The notes: generated from the sequence alone by a model not told the origin. DNA of 64,000 nt from Streptomyces sp. SLBN-118 (GCF_006715635.1 NZ_VFNP01000001.1:3844001-3908000); one strand, 5' to 3'; counted from the stretch's first letter, positions 28,510 through 37,856 are shown. Numbers and translations are program-made.

Positions 28510-29210
28510 GTGCGCCCACCTCCGCCCTTCACAGCTGCAGGGTCATTCGGCCCTGCGTCCCTTTGTCCCGACGCCGGTGGGACGGATGTCCCCGGCGTCC
28601 GGTTCCTTCCCCCGTCGAGCTCGGTGTTATCCCCGGCATCACCGCGCAGATGAGTGAGCATCGGCAACAGCCGTGCCCGACCGCGAGCACACCGGCTTTT
28701 CACGGTTCCGGTCGGTACATCGAGGACACGGGCCGCCTCCGCGACCGGATAGCCCTGCATGTCCACCAGCACCAGTGCTGCCCGCTGATCCACGGGCAGT
28801 TTCGCCAGCGCCGCGAGGAGCTCGCGATGCAGATCCTGTCTCTCCGCCGGGGCCTCGGCGGACTCATGAGGCTCGAGGAGCTGCTCCAGGCGCTCTGTGT
28901 CGTCGACGGGGGAGGTCTTGCGTGAGGCCGCCTTGCGGGCCCGGTCGAGACAGGCGTTCACGGTGATGCGATGAAGCCAGGTGGTGACGGCGGACTGGCC
29001 CCTGAACGTATGGGCGGCCCGGAAGGCGGACACCAGAGCGTCCTGGACAGCGTCGGCGGCTTCCTCCCGGTCTCCCAGGGTGCGCAGGGCGACGGCCCAG
29101 AGCCTGTCGCGGTGGCGGCGTACCAGCTCACCGAAGGCGTCCGGGTCCCCCGCGACGTGGCGGGCCAGAAGGTCCTGGTCGCTTGTGTCGCCGAGTGTCG
29201 CGTCATCCAA
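28506..29210 (-). CDS. sigM: ECF RNA polymerase sigma factor, SigM type
   Basis: 234 residues. Sigma region 2 (about 25-90) has DPDAFGELVRRHRDRLWAVA, the -10 contact ADAVQDALVSAFRAAHTFRG and TTWLHRITVNACLDRAR. Region 4 (about 125-180) has LAALAKLPVDQRAALVLVDM and the helix-turn-helix GYPVAEAARVLDVPTGTVKS. A low-complexity tail of about 50 residues follows. The immediate downstream gene is its membrane anti-sigma factor. Position between trxB and the murJ partner gene matches sigM (Rv3911) in mycobacteria, so I use that name; it need not be the gene called sigM elsewhere in S. coelicolor. Confidence 0.93.
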   Translation of the reverse strand: MDDATLGDTSDQDLLARHVAGDPDAFGELVRRHRDRLWAVALRTLGDREEAADAVQDALVSAFRAAHTFRGQSAVTTWLHRITVNACLDRARKAASRKTSPVDDTERLEQLLEPHESAEAPAERQDLHRELLAALAKLPVDQRAALVLVDMQGYPVAEAARVLDVPTGTVKSRCARGRARLLPMLTHLRGDAGDNTELDGGRNRTPGTSVPPASGQRDAGPNDPAAVKGGGGRT

Positions 29211-29235
29211 CGGTGAGCCCCCTCCCTTGGTGCCG

Positions 29236-30939
29236 TCAGCTGGTGATCTTGATCTCCGAGACCTTGCCCCGCCATTTTCCGTCGTCGCCGGACGGCGGGA
29301 GTTTGGTCAGCCAGAGCAGAACGTATCGCGCCTGTACCGCCTTGGCGGGCTTGAGGGACACGTTCGTACCGGTTCCCACGGTCAGCTTGTGGAAGCCGTC
29401 GAAGGTCGTGGGCTCCGACGGCGCATCCTCGGGAGCGGCGAGCAGTTGCACTGATGTGTCGCCACCGAGGAAGGAGACGTCCACGGTGCCTACCTGCTGG
29501 GCCTTACCCAGGTCCAGAACAATGCCGACGCCGGACTTCAGCCGCCCGAAGTCCGCGCTGAGGTATCCGTCGGTGTTCCAGGACGTGCTCGGGTCGCCGT
29601 CGTAGCTGTTCTTTATGCCGGCGGGCTTCTCGGAGCGGTCCTGGCCGAAGGGGTCGAAGTCATGCGCGTCGTCAATGGCGACCGGCTTACCGGACGTGTC
29701 CTCGGCGTTCTTCTCGCCGCTGTTCGACTGCGAGGTGCCAGGGTCGACCGGGTCCCTGTCGCGGTCGATCAGCTTGTCGGCAATCTGCCAGCTGCCCAGC
29801 CCCAGCGCGGCGATGAGCAACGCGGCCACGGTCCACTTGAGGACCTTGCCCGTGCGGCTCTGGAGCGGTGGCGGCGGGGCAGCCACCTGCTGGGTTGCCG
29901 CCGGTCCGGGACCGGGCGCAGGGCGGCCGTAAGCGCCCTGCTGGTACGTGGTCCGCTGGTATTCAGGCGGGGAGGTGAACGCGGGCTCCGGCGGGCGGAT
30001 GCGGGGCATCGCCGCGACGGCCTTGGCAAGTTCGTCCGGTGTGGTGCAGGGCGGCTCCTGCCGGGAGGCCGTGGCGCCGTCGTTGACCAGTGCGCGCATG
30101 GCGAGTTCGGAGAGCCCGCGGTGCACGCCGGCCCGTACCTGGTCGGGGGCGATGAGCCCGACGCCCTTGGGCAGCCCGGAGAGACCGTACGCGTCGTTCT
30201 CGTACGGCCACCGCTGGGTCAGCGCCGCGTACAACAGGGCGCCGATGGCTTCGGTGTCGGCGCGCTGAGGTCCGTCGGCCGTGATTCCGCGGAGGGCGGC
30301 ATTCACGGCGAGGCCGCGGATCCTGTACTGCCCGGTCGACGTCCGCAGCACCGCTCCGGGGGTGAGCCTGAGGTGAGCCAGTCCCTCTCTGTGGGCCGCG
30401 GCCATGGCCTGGGCCAGCTGATCGACGAGCTGGTAGGCGTCGTGTGGCTCCATGGGCCCCATGGCGAGCAGAGCGGTGAGCTCGGTCGCGTCCGGCAGCC
30501 ACTCATGGACGACATAGACGAGGTCGTTCTCCTCGACGGCGTCGAGGACCTGTACGAAGCGCGGGTCACCGAGAAGTGCCGAGGAGCGGGCCGCCGCGAG
30601 TACGGAACGGGCCCGAGGGTGGTCGGCAGGGAGCAGATGCACGCCGACGGCGCGGCGCAGTTTCTCGTCGACCGCACGCCAGCTGCTGAAACCGTCCAGA
30701 CGGGTGACGCACTCTTCGAGTCGGTAGCGTCTGGCGAGTTTGTGACCACTGTGCAGTTCGGGCGTGGCGATGGTGGGTTCGGTGCCCTGCCGTTCGCTGT
30801 CCGTGTCCGGTGCGGTCTTCTCCGCCGTGTCCTGGGATTCCGCCGCCCCGTCGGTCGTGGCCTTGCCCGCCTTCGCGGTCAGCGGATCATCTCCGCTGTT
30901 GTCGGCCACGTCGACGGCAGCCGTGCTACGTTCCGCCAC
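29236..30939 (-). CDS. Membrane pseudokinase with extracellular discoidin-like domain (MurJ partner)
   Basis: 567 residues from a GTG with AGGA upstream; the frame opens 27 codons earlier but without a ribosome site. A long acidic lead, then a kinase-like fold (about 75-330) in which all catalytic residues are lost: the ATP lysine is replaced (VGVHLL), HRDLKP reads HLRLTP, and DFG reads RGL. A membrane helix follows (about 370-392) and a C-terminal F5/8-like beta domain (NSYDGDPSTSWNTDGYLSAD, VGIVLDLGK). In mycobacteria the same pseudokinase and outer domain are fused to MurJ (Rv3910), and the phosphorylated pseudokinase binds FhaA. Here the parts are separate neighbouring genes, this one 119 bases after murJ. 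Confidence 0.9.
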   Translation of the reverse strand: MAERSTAAVDVADNSGDDPLTAKAGKATTDGAAESQDTAEKTAPDTDSERQGTEPTIATPELHSGHKLARRYRLEECVTRLDGFSSWRAVDEKLRRAVGVHLLPADHPRARSVLAAARSSALLGDPRFVQVLDAVEENDLVYVVHEWLPDATELTALLAMGPMEPHDAYQLVDQLAQAMAAAHREGLAHLRLTPGAVLRTSTGQYRIRGLAVNAALRGITADGPQRADTEAIGALLYAALTQRWPYENDAYGLSGLPKGVGLIAPDQVRAGVHRGLSELAMRALVNDGATASRQEPPCTTPDELAKAVAAMPRIRPPEPAFTSPPEYQRTTYQQGAYGRPAPGPGPAATQQVAAPPPPLQSRTGKVLKWTVAALLIAALGLGSWQIADKLIDRDRDPVDPGTSQSNSGEKNAEDTSGKPVAIDDAHDFDPFGQDRSEKPAGIKNSYDGDPSTSWNTDGYLSADFGRLKSGVGIVLDLGKAQQVGTVDVSFLGGDTSVQLLAAPEDAPSEPTTFDGFHKLTVGTGTNVSLKPAKAVQARYVLLWLTKLPPSGDDGKWRGKVSEIKITS

Positions 30940-31058
30940 CGTCGTTCCTGCCTCCCCATCCGTTGCGCATATCCAACAGCCATGCCAATTGTGCCCACAG
31001 TCGGCCGCTATGCACGACACACAACGACCGGCGATGGTTGTGCGGCGCGCTCGTCTTC

Positions 31059-33191
31059 CTAGCGTCCGAGGCGCCCGCGCACCATGCCGACCATGGCGTT
31101 CAGTTCATCGATACGCATCCGCTTCGCCGCGACGAAGAAGACGCCAAGCAACACGATTCCGCCGCCGACCAGCGCGACGAGCGAACCCAGCGCCCCGCTG
31201 CCGAGCCCCTTGAGGACGACGTACGCGACCGCGCCTCCGGCCGCCGCGGCGGGGACGGAAGCCATGCACAGGCGTGCGTACGTACGCATGACATGGGCGC
31301 CGTCCAGATCGCCGCCGAGGCGGTTCTTCAGCCGGCGCCAGGCGATGCCCACGCCGACCGCGTAGGCGAGACCGTAGGCGGCGCCCATGCCGACTACTGC
31401 CCACTGGGCGGGCAGGAGCGCGTAACAGAGCGCCGATGCAGCCGCGTTGACCGCGGCGACGATGACCGTGTTGTAGAAGGGCGTGCGGGTGTCCTCGTAC
31501 GCGTAGAAGCCGCGCAGCACGACGTACTGCACGGAGTACGGGATGAGACCGAGACCGAACGCCATAAGGATGAAGCCCATGCCCCGGGCCGCCTCGAGGC
31601 CGCTCGAGGAGAACAGCAGCGTGGACATCGGGAGGCCGAGCGCCAGAAAGGCGAAGGCGACCGGGACGATCGCGACCGCGGAGTTGCGCAGCCCCTGGGA
31701 GATGTCGTCGCGTACGGCGCCCGGGTCGTTGTCGTGTGCGGCGCGAGAGATACGGGGCAGGAGGGCGGCCATGACCGAGACCGTGATGATGGCCTGCGGC
31801 ATGCCCCAGATCAACTGCGCGTTGGTGTAGGCGATGAAGCCCGCGCCCTGCCTGCCGGAGGACTCACCGGCAGCGGTGGCCAGCTGCGTGACGACCAGCA
31901 CACCCGCCTGGTTCGCGAGGACGAACAGCACGGTCCACTTTGCGAGCTTGACCGTCTTGCCGAGGCCGTGGCCCTTCCAGTCGAAGCGTGGGCGGAACCT
32001 GAATCCGGTCTCACGCAGGTAAGGGATCATCGCGAGTGCCTGGACGGTAAGGCCGAGCAAGGTGCCGATACCCAGCAGCCGGACACCCTCCGGCGGGATC
32101 GACTGGACGCCCATGTGCGACTCGGCGGACGTTCCGTACACCCAGATGAAGAGGCCGAACGTGGTGATCATGACGATGTTGTTCAGGACCGGGGTCCACA
32201 TCATCGCGCCGAACTTCCCGCGGGCGTTGAGGATTTGGCCCATCACCACGTGTACGCCCATGAAGAAGATCGTGGGCAGGCAGTAGCGGGCGAAGGTGAC
32301 AGCGACGCTGTTGGCCGCCTCGTCGCCGGCGATGGTGTCCGACATCAGCTGGACCAGCAGGGGGGCCGCGAAGACGGCCACGGCGACGATGGCGGCGAGC
32401 GACACCATGACCAGGGTCAGCAGACGATTGGCGTAAGCCACACCGCCGTCCTCGTCGTTCTTCATCGCGCGCACCAGCTGCGGGACGAAGACGGAATTGA
32501 GGCCGCCGCCGACGGTGAGGATGTAGATCATCGTCGGCAGGGTGTACGCGACGGTGAAGGTGTCGCCTAGGAGAGCGGCACCGAGAGCCGCTGTGATCAC
32601 CAGGCTGCGTACGAAACCAGTGAGGCGGGAGACCAGCGTGCCGGCCGCCATGACCGCGCTGGACTTCAGCAGGCCCGAAGCCCGCCCGACGGGCTTCTTG
32701 GGGGCGGGTGCCGCCGGGACCGGCTCGGGTTCGGGAGCCGGCCGGCCGGCGTTCTGCTGGTCCCGGAAGAGGTGGGCGAAGGCGTCGGGCTCGGGCTCCT
32801 CCTCACCGGCCCGGGTGACCAGGTCGTCCACACCGGTGAACTCGGTGGTCCTGGCGTCGTCCCCGTAGGGTAGGAGGCGGGAGGGACCGGAGGGCTCGGG
32901 CGGCGGGGTCTGCGCCCAGATACGAGGGTCCGGAGCGTGCTGGGGGCTGGGCGGCTGCTGGTAGAGCGGCTGAGACTCCTGGTACGTGCCTGGAGGCGGC
33001 GGAGGGTGCGAGGCGCGGTCGTAGAGGGCCTCGGCCACCGGGTCCTGTGCGGACAGGTCCTGTGCCTGGTAGGGATCGGGAGCGTAGGCGTCCTGGAGGT
33101 ACGGGTCCTGTGAGTACGGGTCGGGGGCGGGCTGGGCTGCCGGGTCTGAGCCCGGGCCCTGACCGCGGTCACCGTCGTACGGCGCGTTCAT
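31059..33191 (-). CDS. murJ: Lipid II flippase MurJ
   Basis: 710 residues. Moves lipid II across the membrane for peptidoglycan synthesis. The first 170 residues are a disordered cytoplasmic tail rich in Pro, Gln, Asp and Tyr. The MATE-like core has about 14 helices: SSAVMAAGTLVSRLTGFVRS with the central-cavity Arg, AYTLPTMIYILTVGGGLNSV, VPQLVRAMKN, and MGQILNARGKFGAMMW. Key Arg and Lys residues are in place. It is upstream of the pseudokinase gene, in an operon that appears to run DUF6049 - murJ - pseudokinase - sigM - anti-sigma. The phosphorylatable partner and long tail point to regulated flippase activity. Confidence 0.96.
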   Translation of the reverse strand: MNAPYDGDRGQGPGSDPAAQPAPDPYSQDPYLQDAYAPDPYQAQDLSAQDPVAEALYDRASHPPPPPGTYQESQPLYQQPPSPQHAPDPRIWAQTPPPEPSGPSRLLPYGDDARTTEFTGVDDLVTRAGEEEPEPDAFAHLFRDQQNAGRPAPEPEPVPAAPAPKKPVGRASGLLKSSAVMAAGTLVSRLTGFVRSLVITAALGAALLGDTFTVAYTLPTMIYILTVGGGLNSVFVPQLVRAMKNDEDGGVAYANRLLTLVMVSLAAIVAVAVFAAPLLVQLMSDTIAGDEAANSVAVTFARYCLPTIFFMGVHVVMGQILNARGKFGAMMWTPVLNNIVMITTFGLFIWVYGTSAESHMGVQSIPPEGVRLLGIGTLLGLTVQALAMIPYLRETGFRFRPRFDWKGHGLGKTVKLAKWTVLFVLANQAGVLVVTQLATAAGESSGRQGAGFIAYTNAQLIWGMPQAIITVSVMAALLPRISRAAHDNDPGAVRDDISQGLRNSAVAIVPVAFAFLALGLPMSTLLFSSSGLEAARGMGFILMAFGLGLIPYSVQYVVLRGFYAYEDTRTPFYNTVIVAAVNAAASALCYALLPAQWAVVGMGAAYGLAYAVGVGIAWRRLKNRLGGDLDGAHVMRTYARLCMASVPAAAAGGAVAYVVLKGLGSGALGSLVALVGGGIVLLGVFFVAAKRMRIDELNAMVGMVRGRLGR

Positions 33192-33236
33192 TGCTACCCC
33201 ACCTCATCGTCCCCGGCCGGCCGGCCACGACATCGC

Positions 33237-35603
33237 TCAACGGTCCACTTTCTCACCCGTGCCCGACGGGTCACCGCTTTCGGGTCCGGTGTCCGGTGTC
33301 AGGTCACTCGGCTGCCCGGGATCGGGGCTGTCGATGCCTCCTCGGCCCGAGCCTTCTGCGCCGTCCGCGTGGTCAGAGTCTGCCGAGTCGTCCCCGGCCT
33401 CGGAGGACTGGGGTCCCTCCGCGGCCGCCTGGCGGGCAGCAGCCCGCTTGCGCTGGCTGTACATCTTGACCCCTGCGAGGACGAGAAGCAGGACGCCGCC
33501 GGCGATGACGAGCATCACAGTGGGGGTGACCTCGGAGACCTTGACCGTGAACATCATGGGGTCGCCATACGGCTTGCCGTCCTCGGTGAAGAGCTGTGCT
33601 CTCATCTGGACCGGACCGTTGGCGTTGGCCGCCGCGGCGAACTTCACCGACTGGCTGTGGCCTCCCTCGACCTTGATCGGCTCCTCGGCGATGCCCTTCT
33701 CGTTGTCGAGGTTGAGACGGGTGGGATTCTCCGACCTCAGCCGCAGCACCAGGTGGTCGACGCCCTGGACCAGCCGGTTCTGCACCGTGACCGGGATCGT
33801 CGCGCTGCGCCCCGAGAGCGTGATGAGCGACTTCTCGACCAGCTGCACTTCGCTGGTGAGGCTCAGCAGATAGCCCTGCACCTGGTCGCGGTACAACTGG
33901 GCCTCCGCCCGGTTGCCCCGCCATGAGGTGGACATCTCCCGGTCGATCGCCCTGCCGAAGGGGGTCTCCACCCGGTCCTTGGCAGTGAGGATGACCTTGA
34001 AGTTGTCGAGGGTGTTCTGCGTGGCTCTGATGTCCTGGAACGCCCCGACCGGCAGCTCGTACTTGCGCAGCCGATCGGGATAGCGGGACGTGGCCGGGAT
34101 CTTGGTCGTGGCGTCCGCGTCGGGAGTGGCACCTGCGGCCGCGACCAGATCGAGCGGCTGCGTCCAGCGCTGAGCGTTCAGTGCCTGGAGCGCGCGTGCC
34201 ATGGACTGGGCCTGGGAGGCGGTCGGCTGGCGTTGGGGGGCGACGACGATGCTCCGCTGCTTGTCCGGATCCTGAAGGGTCAGCGCCAGCGTCTGGGCGA
34301 GGAACTTCTGGATGGCGAGCGTGGAGCTCTCCGTGTTGATCATGTCGCCCTGGAAGGCAGTGGAGAGCCGGGTGTCGGAGACCACGGCCGTTGTTCCGCC
34401 GCCGATCGGGCGCGCGGCGGTGGGCGTGTACGACAGGCTGTCGCTCAGGCTGTCGCTTCGAGCGATCACTTTGTGGGCGCCCGCGGAGGTGGCCACATCC
34501 ACGATCGACGAGTCGATCGCGCCGTCCACGGGCCAGGCGAAGTCGGTGGACGGCTTCACATGGATGATCGTCTCCACGGTCGTCTCGGCGACTTCGGTGG
34601 CAGGCTGCAGATGGCTCAGGGATCCGGAGACGTTCTTGCCCCGATGCGCCAGGGACGCCAGATCCGGGTCGGCGAACGGCAGGGCGACGACCTTGCTGCC
34701 CCGGACGGCGGCTTCGACAGAGCTCAGCCAGCGCTTGGCGATCGCCTGGTTCTTGCCGGCGACGGTGGTGCTACCGCTCTTGACCTGATAGCTCCTGGTC
34801 ATCGCGTCGACCGTGGCCAGCAGGTCCGGATCGATCACCCAGGTGACAGGCAACTGGCTTCCGAGAGCGACGAGCTGTTCCAAGCGGCCGCCCGGGGCAA
34901 GCTCCTCGGCCAGCGTCTCGTCCTCGAAGACAGGGGTCTGCTGCTCGTCCGACCCGGTCTCCGAGGTGAGATGGGTCGAGGAAATCAGCGGCCAGAGATA
35001 GGTGAGCTGGGTCCTCTTCTCGGTCGCGTCGGGCTGCCAGGGCAGGAAGGTCCGCTCAACGCCCAGCACCTGCTCGAACGGCTGGGCAGCCGTCTGGCCC
35101 GAGAGGTAGACGCCGAGCTGGTAGACACCGTCGTCGTCGAGGTTCAGCTCACTGACCGGGACACGGAGTGTGAAGTCCCTGCCGACGCCGGAGATTAGCT
35201 TCGGCAGCTTGATCGTGTACTTGTCGTCGACCTTTGAGGCATCGAGGTCAGCCGCATTGTCCGTTCGCTCGGCGGCGCGGTCCACGGCGATCCTGCCGGA
35301 CAGCGCCGGTCCGACCCGTAGATCGATCTCGGCGTCGGTGACGGTCTGCTTGCCCTTGTTGATCACCGTGCCGGAGATCGCGAGCGTGTCGCTCTTGCCG
35401 GGGGTGGCCGGCGTAAGAGTGTCGAGAGACACATCGACCCCGTGGGACCCGGAGGCGCTCTCGGCGGCCTGTGCGGCCGGTGTGACGGGACCGCACAGCA
35501 GTCCGGCCACAAGCGGTGCGCCCAGGAGCAGGGAGGCTGTGCGGCGCAGCCACCGGCGGGCAGGAGAGGGACTCATCCCCTGGAAGTCTGCCGCCTCGGC
35601 CAC
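33237..35603 (-). CDS. Secreted, C-terminally anchored DUF6049 family protein
   Basis: 788 residues from a GTG (VAEAADFQGMSPSPARR); the inner ATG nine codons later is possible. A Sec signal (RRTASLLLGAPLVAGLLCG, cut near AQA) is followed by a large extracellular part with beta-sandwich segments at each end (DTLTPATPGKSDTLAISGT and SGRSATIPVTVQNRLVQGV) and a middle region of mixed helices. One membrane helix at about 692-716, then a polar acidic tail. The family always lies directly upstream of murJ in streptomycetes; here 45 bases separate them. A role in cell-wall assembly is likely by context but not shown. Confidence 0.88.
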   Translation of the reverse strand: MAEAADFQGMSPSPARRWLRRTASLLLGAPLVAGLLCGPVTPAAQAAESASGSHGVDVSLDTLTPATPGKSDTLAISGTVINKGKQTVTDAEIDLRVGPALSGRIAVDRAAERTDNAADLDASKVDDKYTIKLPKLISGVGRDFTLRVPVSELNLDDDGVYQLGVYLSGQTAAQPFEQVLGVERTFLPWQPDATEKRTQLTYLWPLISSTHLTSETGSDEQQTPVFEDETLAEELAPGGRLEQLVALGSQLPVTWVIDPDLLATVDAMTRSYQVKSGSTTVAGKNQAIAKRWLSSVEAAVRGSKVVALPFADPDLASLAHRGKNVSGSLSHLQPATEVAETTVETIIHVKPSTDFAWPVDGAIDSSIVDVATSAGAHKVIARSDSLSDSLSYTPTAARPIGGGTTAVVSDTRLSTAFQGDMINTESSTLAIQKFLAQTLALTLQDPDKQRSIVVAPQRQPTASQAQSMARALQALNAQRWTQPLDLVAAAGATPDADATTKIPATSRYPDRLRKYELPVGAFQDIRATQNTLDNFKVILTAKDRVETPFGRAIDREMSTSWRGNRAEAQLYRDQVQGYLLSLTSEVQLVEKSLITLSGRSATIPVTVQNRLVQGVDHLVLRLRSENPTRLNLDNEKGIAEEPIKVEGGHSQSVKFAAAANANGPVQMRAQLFTEDGKPYGDPMMFTVKVSEVTPTVMLVIAGGVLLLVLAGVKMYSQRKRAAARQAAAEGPQSSEAGDDSADSDHADGAEGSGRGGIDSPDPGQPSDLTPDTGPESGDPSGTGEKVDR

Positions 35604-35781
35604 GCGCTTGCCCGTCCCTTGTCGTCTGCTGCCGGTGGTGGTTCTCGGTTCCTGCGTCCACGCATGGTAACGAGGTGCGCCGTGTCGAAGTGCCGCGGAG
35701 TGCTCCACAAGATCGGACGAGCCTTCGGGCGGCAATAAACCGGGACGCTCCGGCCGGCCGGGGCACGTACCCTTTTCTGTT

Positions 35782-37236
35782 GTGCCGAACGCCAATGAAG
35801 ACAACCCCACTGCACTGAGTCAGGTGCAGCGCCGCGCGGTGAGCGAACTGCTGCGGGTGTCCCCTGTCGCCGACGACCTTGCCCGCCGCTTCAAGGAGGC
35901 CGGGTTCAGTCTTGCCCTGGTCGGCGGCTCGGTCCGGGATGCGCTGCTCGGCCGGCTCGGCAATGACCTGGATTTCACGACCGACGCCCGCCCCGAGGAC
36001 GTACTCAAGATCATCCGGCCGTGGGCCGACACCGTGTGGGAAGTCGGGATCGCCTTCGGCACGGTGGGCTGCCAGAAGCAGGGCTACCAGATCGAGGTCA
36101 CCACGTACCGCTCCGAGGCGTACGACAGGACGTCACGCAAGCCCGAGGTGTCATACGGCGACTCGATCGAGGAAGACCTCATACGGCGCGATTTCAGCGT
36201 GAACGCGATGGCCGTGGCGCTGCCGGAGAAGGAGTTCATCGATCCGCACGGGGGCCTGGAGGATCTCTCCGAACGCGTCCTGAGGACTCCCGGTACGCCC
36301 GAGGAATCCTTCTCCGACGATCCGCTGCGCATGATGCGGGCCGCTCGCTTTGCCGCGCAGCTGGACTTCGAGGTCGCGCCCGACGTCGTCACCGCGATGA
36401 AGGGGATGGCGGAACGCATCGAGATCGTCTCCGCCGAACGCGTGCGCGACGAGCTGAACAAGCTGATCCTCTCCGCCCATCCGCGCAAGGGGCTGGGGCT
36501 GCTCGTCGACTCCGGCCTGGCCGACCATGTCCTGCCTGAGCTGCCGGCGCTGCGGCTGGAGAGTGATGAGCACCACCGGCACAAGGATGTGTACGAGCAC
36601 TCTCTGATCGTCCTGGAACAAGCCATCGACCTGGAGGAGAACGGCCCGGATCTGGTCCTGCGGCTGGCCGCGCTGCTCCACGACATCGGAAAGCCGCGCA
36701 CCCGGCGTTTCGAGACGGATGGCAGGGTCTCCTTCCATCACCACGAGGTGGTGGGCGCGAAGATGACCAAGAAGCGGATGAGTGCTCTCAAGTACTCCAA
36801 CGACATGGTCAAGGACGTCTCACGGCTCGTGGAGCTGCATCTGCGGTTCCACGGCTACGGGACCGGCGAGTGGACCGACTCGGCGGTGCGCCGGTACGTA
36901 CGCGACGCAGGCCCGCTGCTGGACCGGCTCCACAAGCTGACCCGCTCCGACTGCACCACGCGCAATAAGCGCAAGGCGAGTGCCCTGTCCCGGGCCTATG
37001 ACGGGCTTGAGGAGCGCATCGCCCAGCTGAAGGAGCAGGAGGAGCTGGACGCGATCCGGCCCGATCTGGACGGCAACCAGATCCAGGAGATCCTGGGTGT
37101 TGGTCCCGGCCCCGTGATCGGCAAGGCATACGCGTTCCTGCTGGAGCTGCGCCTGGAGAACGGGCCGATGGAGCATGATGCGGCGGTCGCAGCGCTGAAG
37201 AAATGGTGGGCGACCGAAGCCGAGCGTGCGCGCTGA
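35782..37236 (+). CDS. cca: CCA tRNA nucleotidyltransferase
   Basis: 484 residues, GTG start. Adds or repairs the tRNA 3' CCA, which is needed since tRNA-Ala in this window does not encode it. Nucleotidyltransferase head: LALVGGSVRDALLGRLG, then the metal-binding DLDFTTDARPED. RRDFSVNAMAV and RMMRAARFAAQL are the family motifs for nucleotide selection. A C-terminal HD domain is present (RLAALLHDIGKPRTRR, HHHEVVGAKM), giving the long bacterial form. It diverges from the DUF6049 gene with 178 bases between. Two palindromic parS sites follow its stop and may act as its terminator. Confidence 0.96.
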   Translation: MPNANEDNPTALSQVQRRAVSELLRVSPVADDLARRFKEAGFSLALVGGSVRDALLGRLGNDLDFTTDARPEDVLKIIRPWADTVWEVGIAFGTVGCQKQGYQIEVTTYRSEAYDRTSRKPEVSYGDSIEEDLIRRDFSVNAMAVALPEKEFIDPHGGLEDLSERVLRTPGTPEESFSDDPLRMMRAARFAAQLDFEVAPDVVTAMKGMAERIEIVSAERVRDELNKLILSAHPRKGLGLLVDSGLADHVLPELPALRLESDEHHRHKDVYEHSLIVLEQAIDLEENGPDLVLRLAALLHDIGKPRTRRFETDGRVSFHHHEVVGAKMTKKRMSALKYSNDMVKDVSRLVELHLRFHGYGTGEWTDSAVRRYVRDAGPLLDRLHKLTRSDCTTRNKRKASALSRAYDGLEERIAQLKEQEELDAIRPDLDGNQIQEILGVGPGPVIGKAYAFLLELRLENGPMEHDAAVAALKKWWATEAERAR

Positions 37237-37253
37237 GCCTGAATCGGCGCCAT

Positions 37254-37267
37254 GTTTCACGTGAAAC
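37254..37267. other. parS: parS site 5, within a 32-bp perfect palindrome
   Basis: GTTTCACGTGAAAC at the centre of a perfect inverted repeat covering 37245-37276 (outer arms CGGCGCCAT / ATGGCGCCG), 8 bases beyond the cca stop. As RNA this could fold as a long hairpin and end the cca transcript. Confidence 0.95.
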
Positions 37268-37298
37268 ATGGCGCCGGATCGACGGGGCGGGGGGCGAT

Positions 37299-37312
37299 GT
37301 TTCACGTGAAAC
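37299..37312. other. parS: parS site 6, within a 30-bp perfect palindrome
   Basis: GTTTCACGTGAAAC at the centre of a perfect inverted repeat covering 37291-37320 (outer arms GGGGCGAT / ATCGCCCC). The centres of sites 5 and 6 are 45 bases apart. The remaining spacer to the next gene (37321-37524) shows nothing else convincing. Confidence 0.95.
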
Positions 37313-37524
37313 ATCGCCCCGGCGCGTAGACGCCTGATGGCCGTCAGTGCGTTCTCGTGAGGTTAAGCGCCATGCGCAGGCCGCGACTTCTAGTTGCGAA
37401 GCCATTCGGTCGCCGCAAGTTCCTGTGACTTGAGTCATGGTGCGAGGGGGCTGCTGCGGCAGTTGCTCCAATGGGGCAAGGTCTGATCTTGGAATGACCA
37501 TCCATGGAACTGTTAGGGGGAAGT

Positions 37525-37833
37525 ATGAAGCGATCTCGACCGGCAATTTTGGCGACCATGGGGGCAATAGCTGCCCTGATTGCCTTGCCGACGGACGCGC
37601 AAGCGGTGCCCAATAAATGTCTTACGCAGTGGTACAAGACCAGCTACCCGATGTGGACTGAAACCGCATGTGGTGGTGGATCAGGAGAATTTAGGGCCTA
37701 CGCTAACTGCCGACGCCAAGATGGCAGTACGTATACGAAGTATGACGTTTGGGTTGCCGTCAGAACCTCTACCTCGGCTGCTGCGTGCAAGGGCCATGAC
37801 TACATGTTCAAGGGGGGCTACCAGACTCGCTAG
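37525..37833 (+). CDS. Small secreted protein, AT-richer than its surroundings
   Basis: 102 residues; ATG with GGGGGAAG a few bases upstream. Signal peptide MKRSRPAILATMGAIAALIA cut near AQA (about residue 27). The mature part is about 75 residues, with four Cys (KCLTQW, TACGGG, NCRRQDG, AACKGH), so two disulfides are likely, and many Tyr, Trp and Thr. No family recognised. Third-position codon use (AAT, AAA, TGT, CTT, GCT) is far less GC-biased than in all neighbours. It lies between cca and an MFS gene, inside an otherwise conserved region. Likely a recent arrival or a fast-evolving secreted peptide; function unknown. Confidence 0.8.
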   Translation: MKRSRPAILATMGAIAALIALPTDAQAVPNKCLTQWYKTSYPMWTETACGGGSGEFRAYANCRRQDGSTYTKYDVWVAVRTSTSAAACKGHDYMFKGGYQTR

Positions 37834-37856
37834 TGGTCGCGGGTAGCGCCTGGAGA

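Noticed and set aside
30940..31020. Cys/His-rich extension (CIAADCGHNWHGCWIC) ahead of the pseudokinase
   Set aside because: Looks like a zinc knuckle but lacks a ribosome site, while the GTG at 30939 has one. Probably non-coding.
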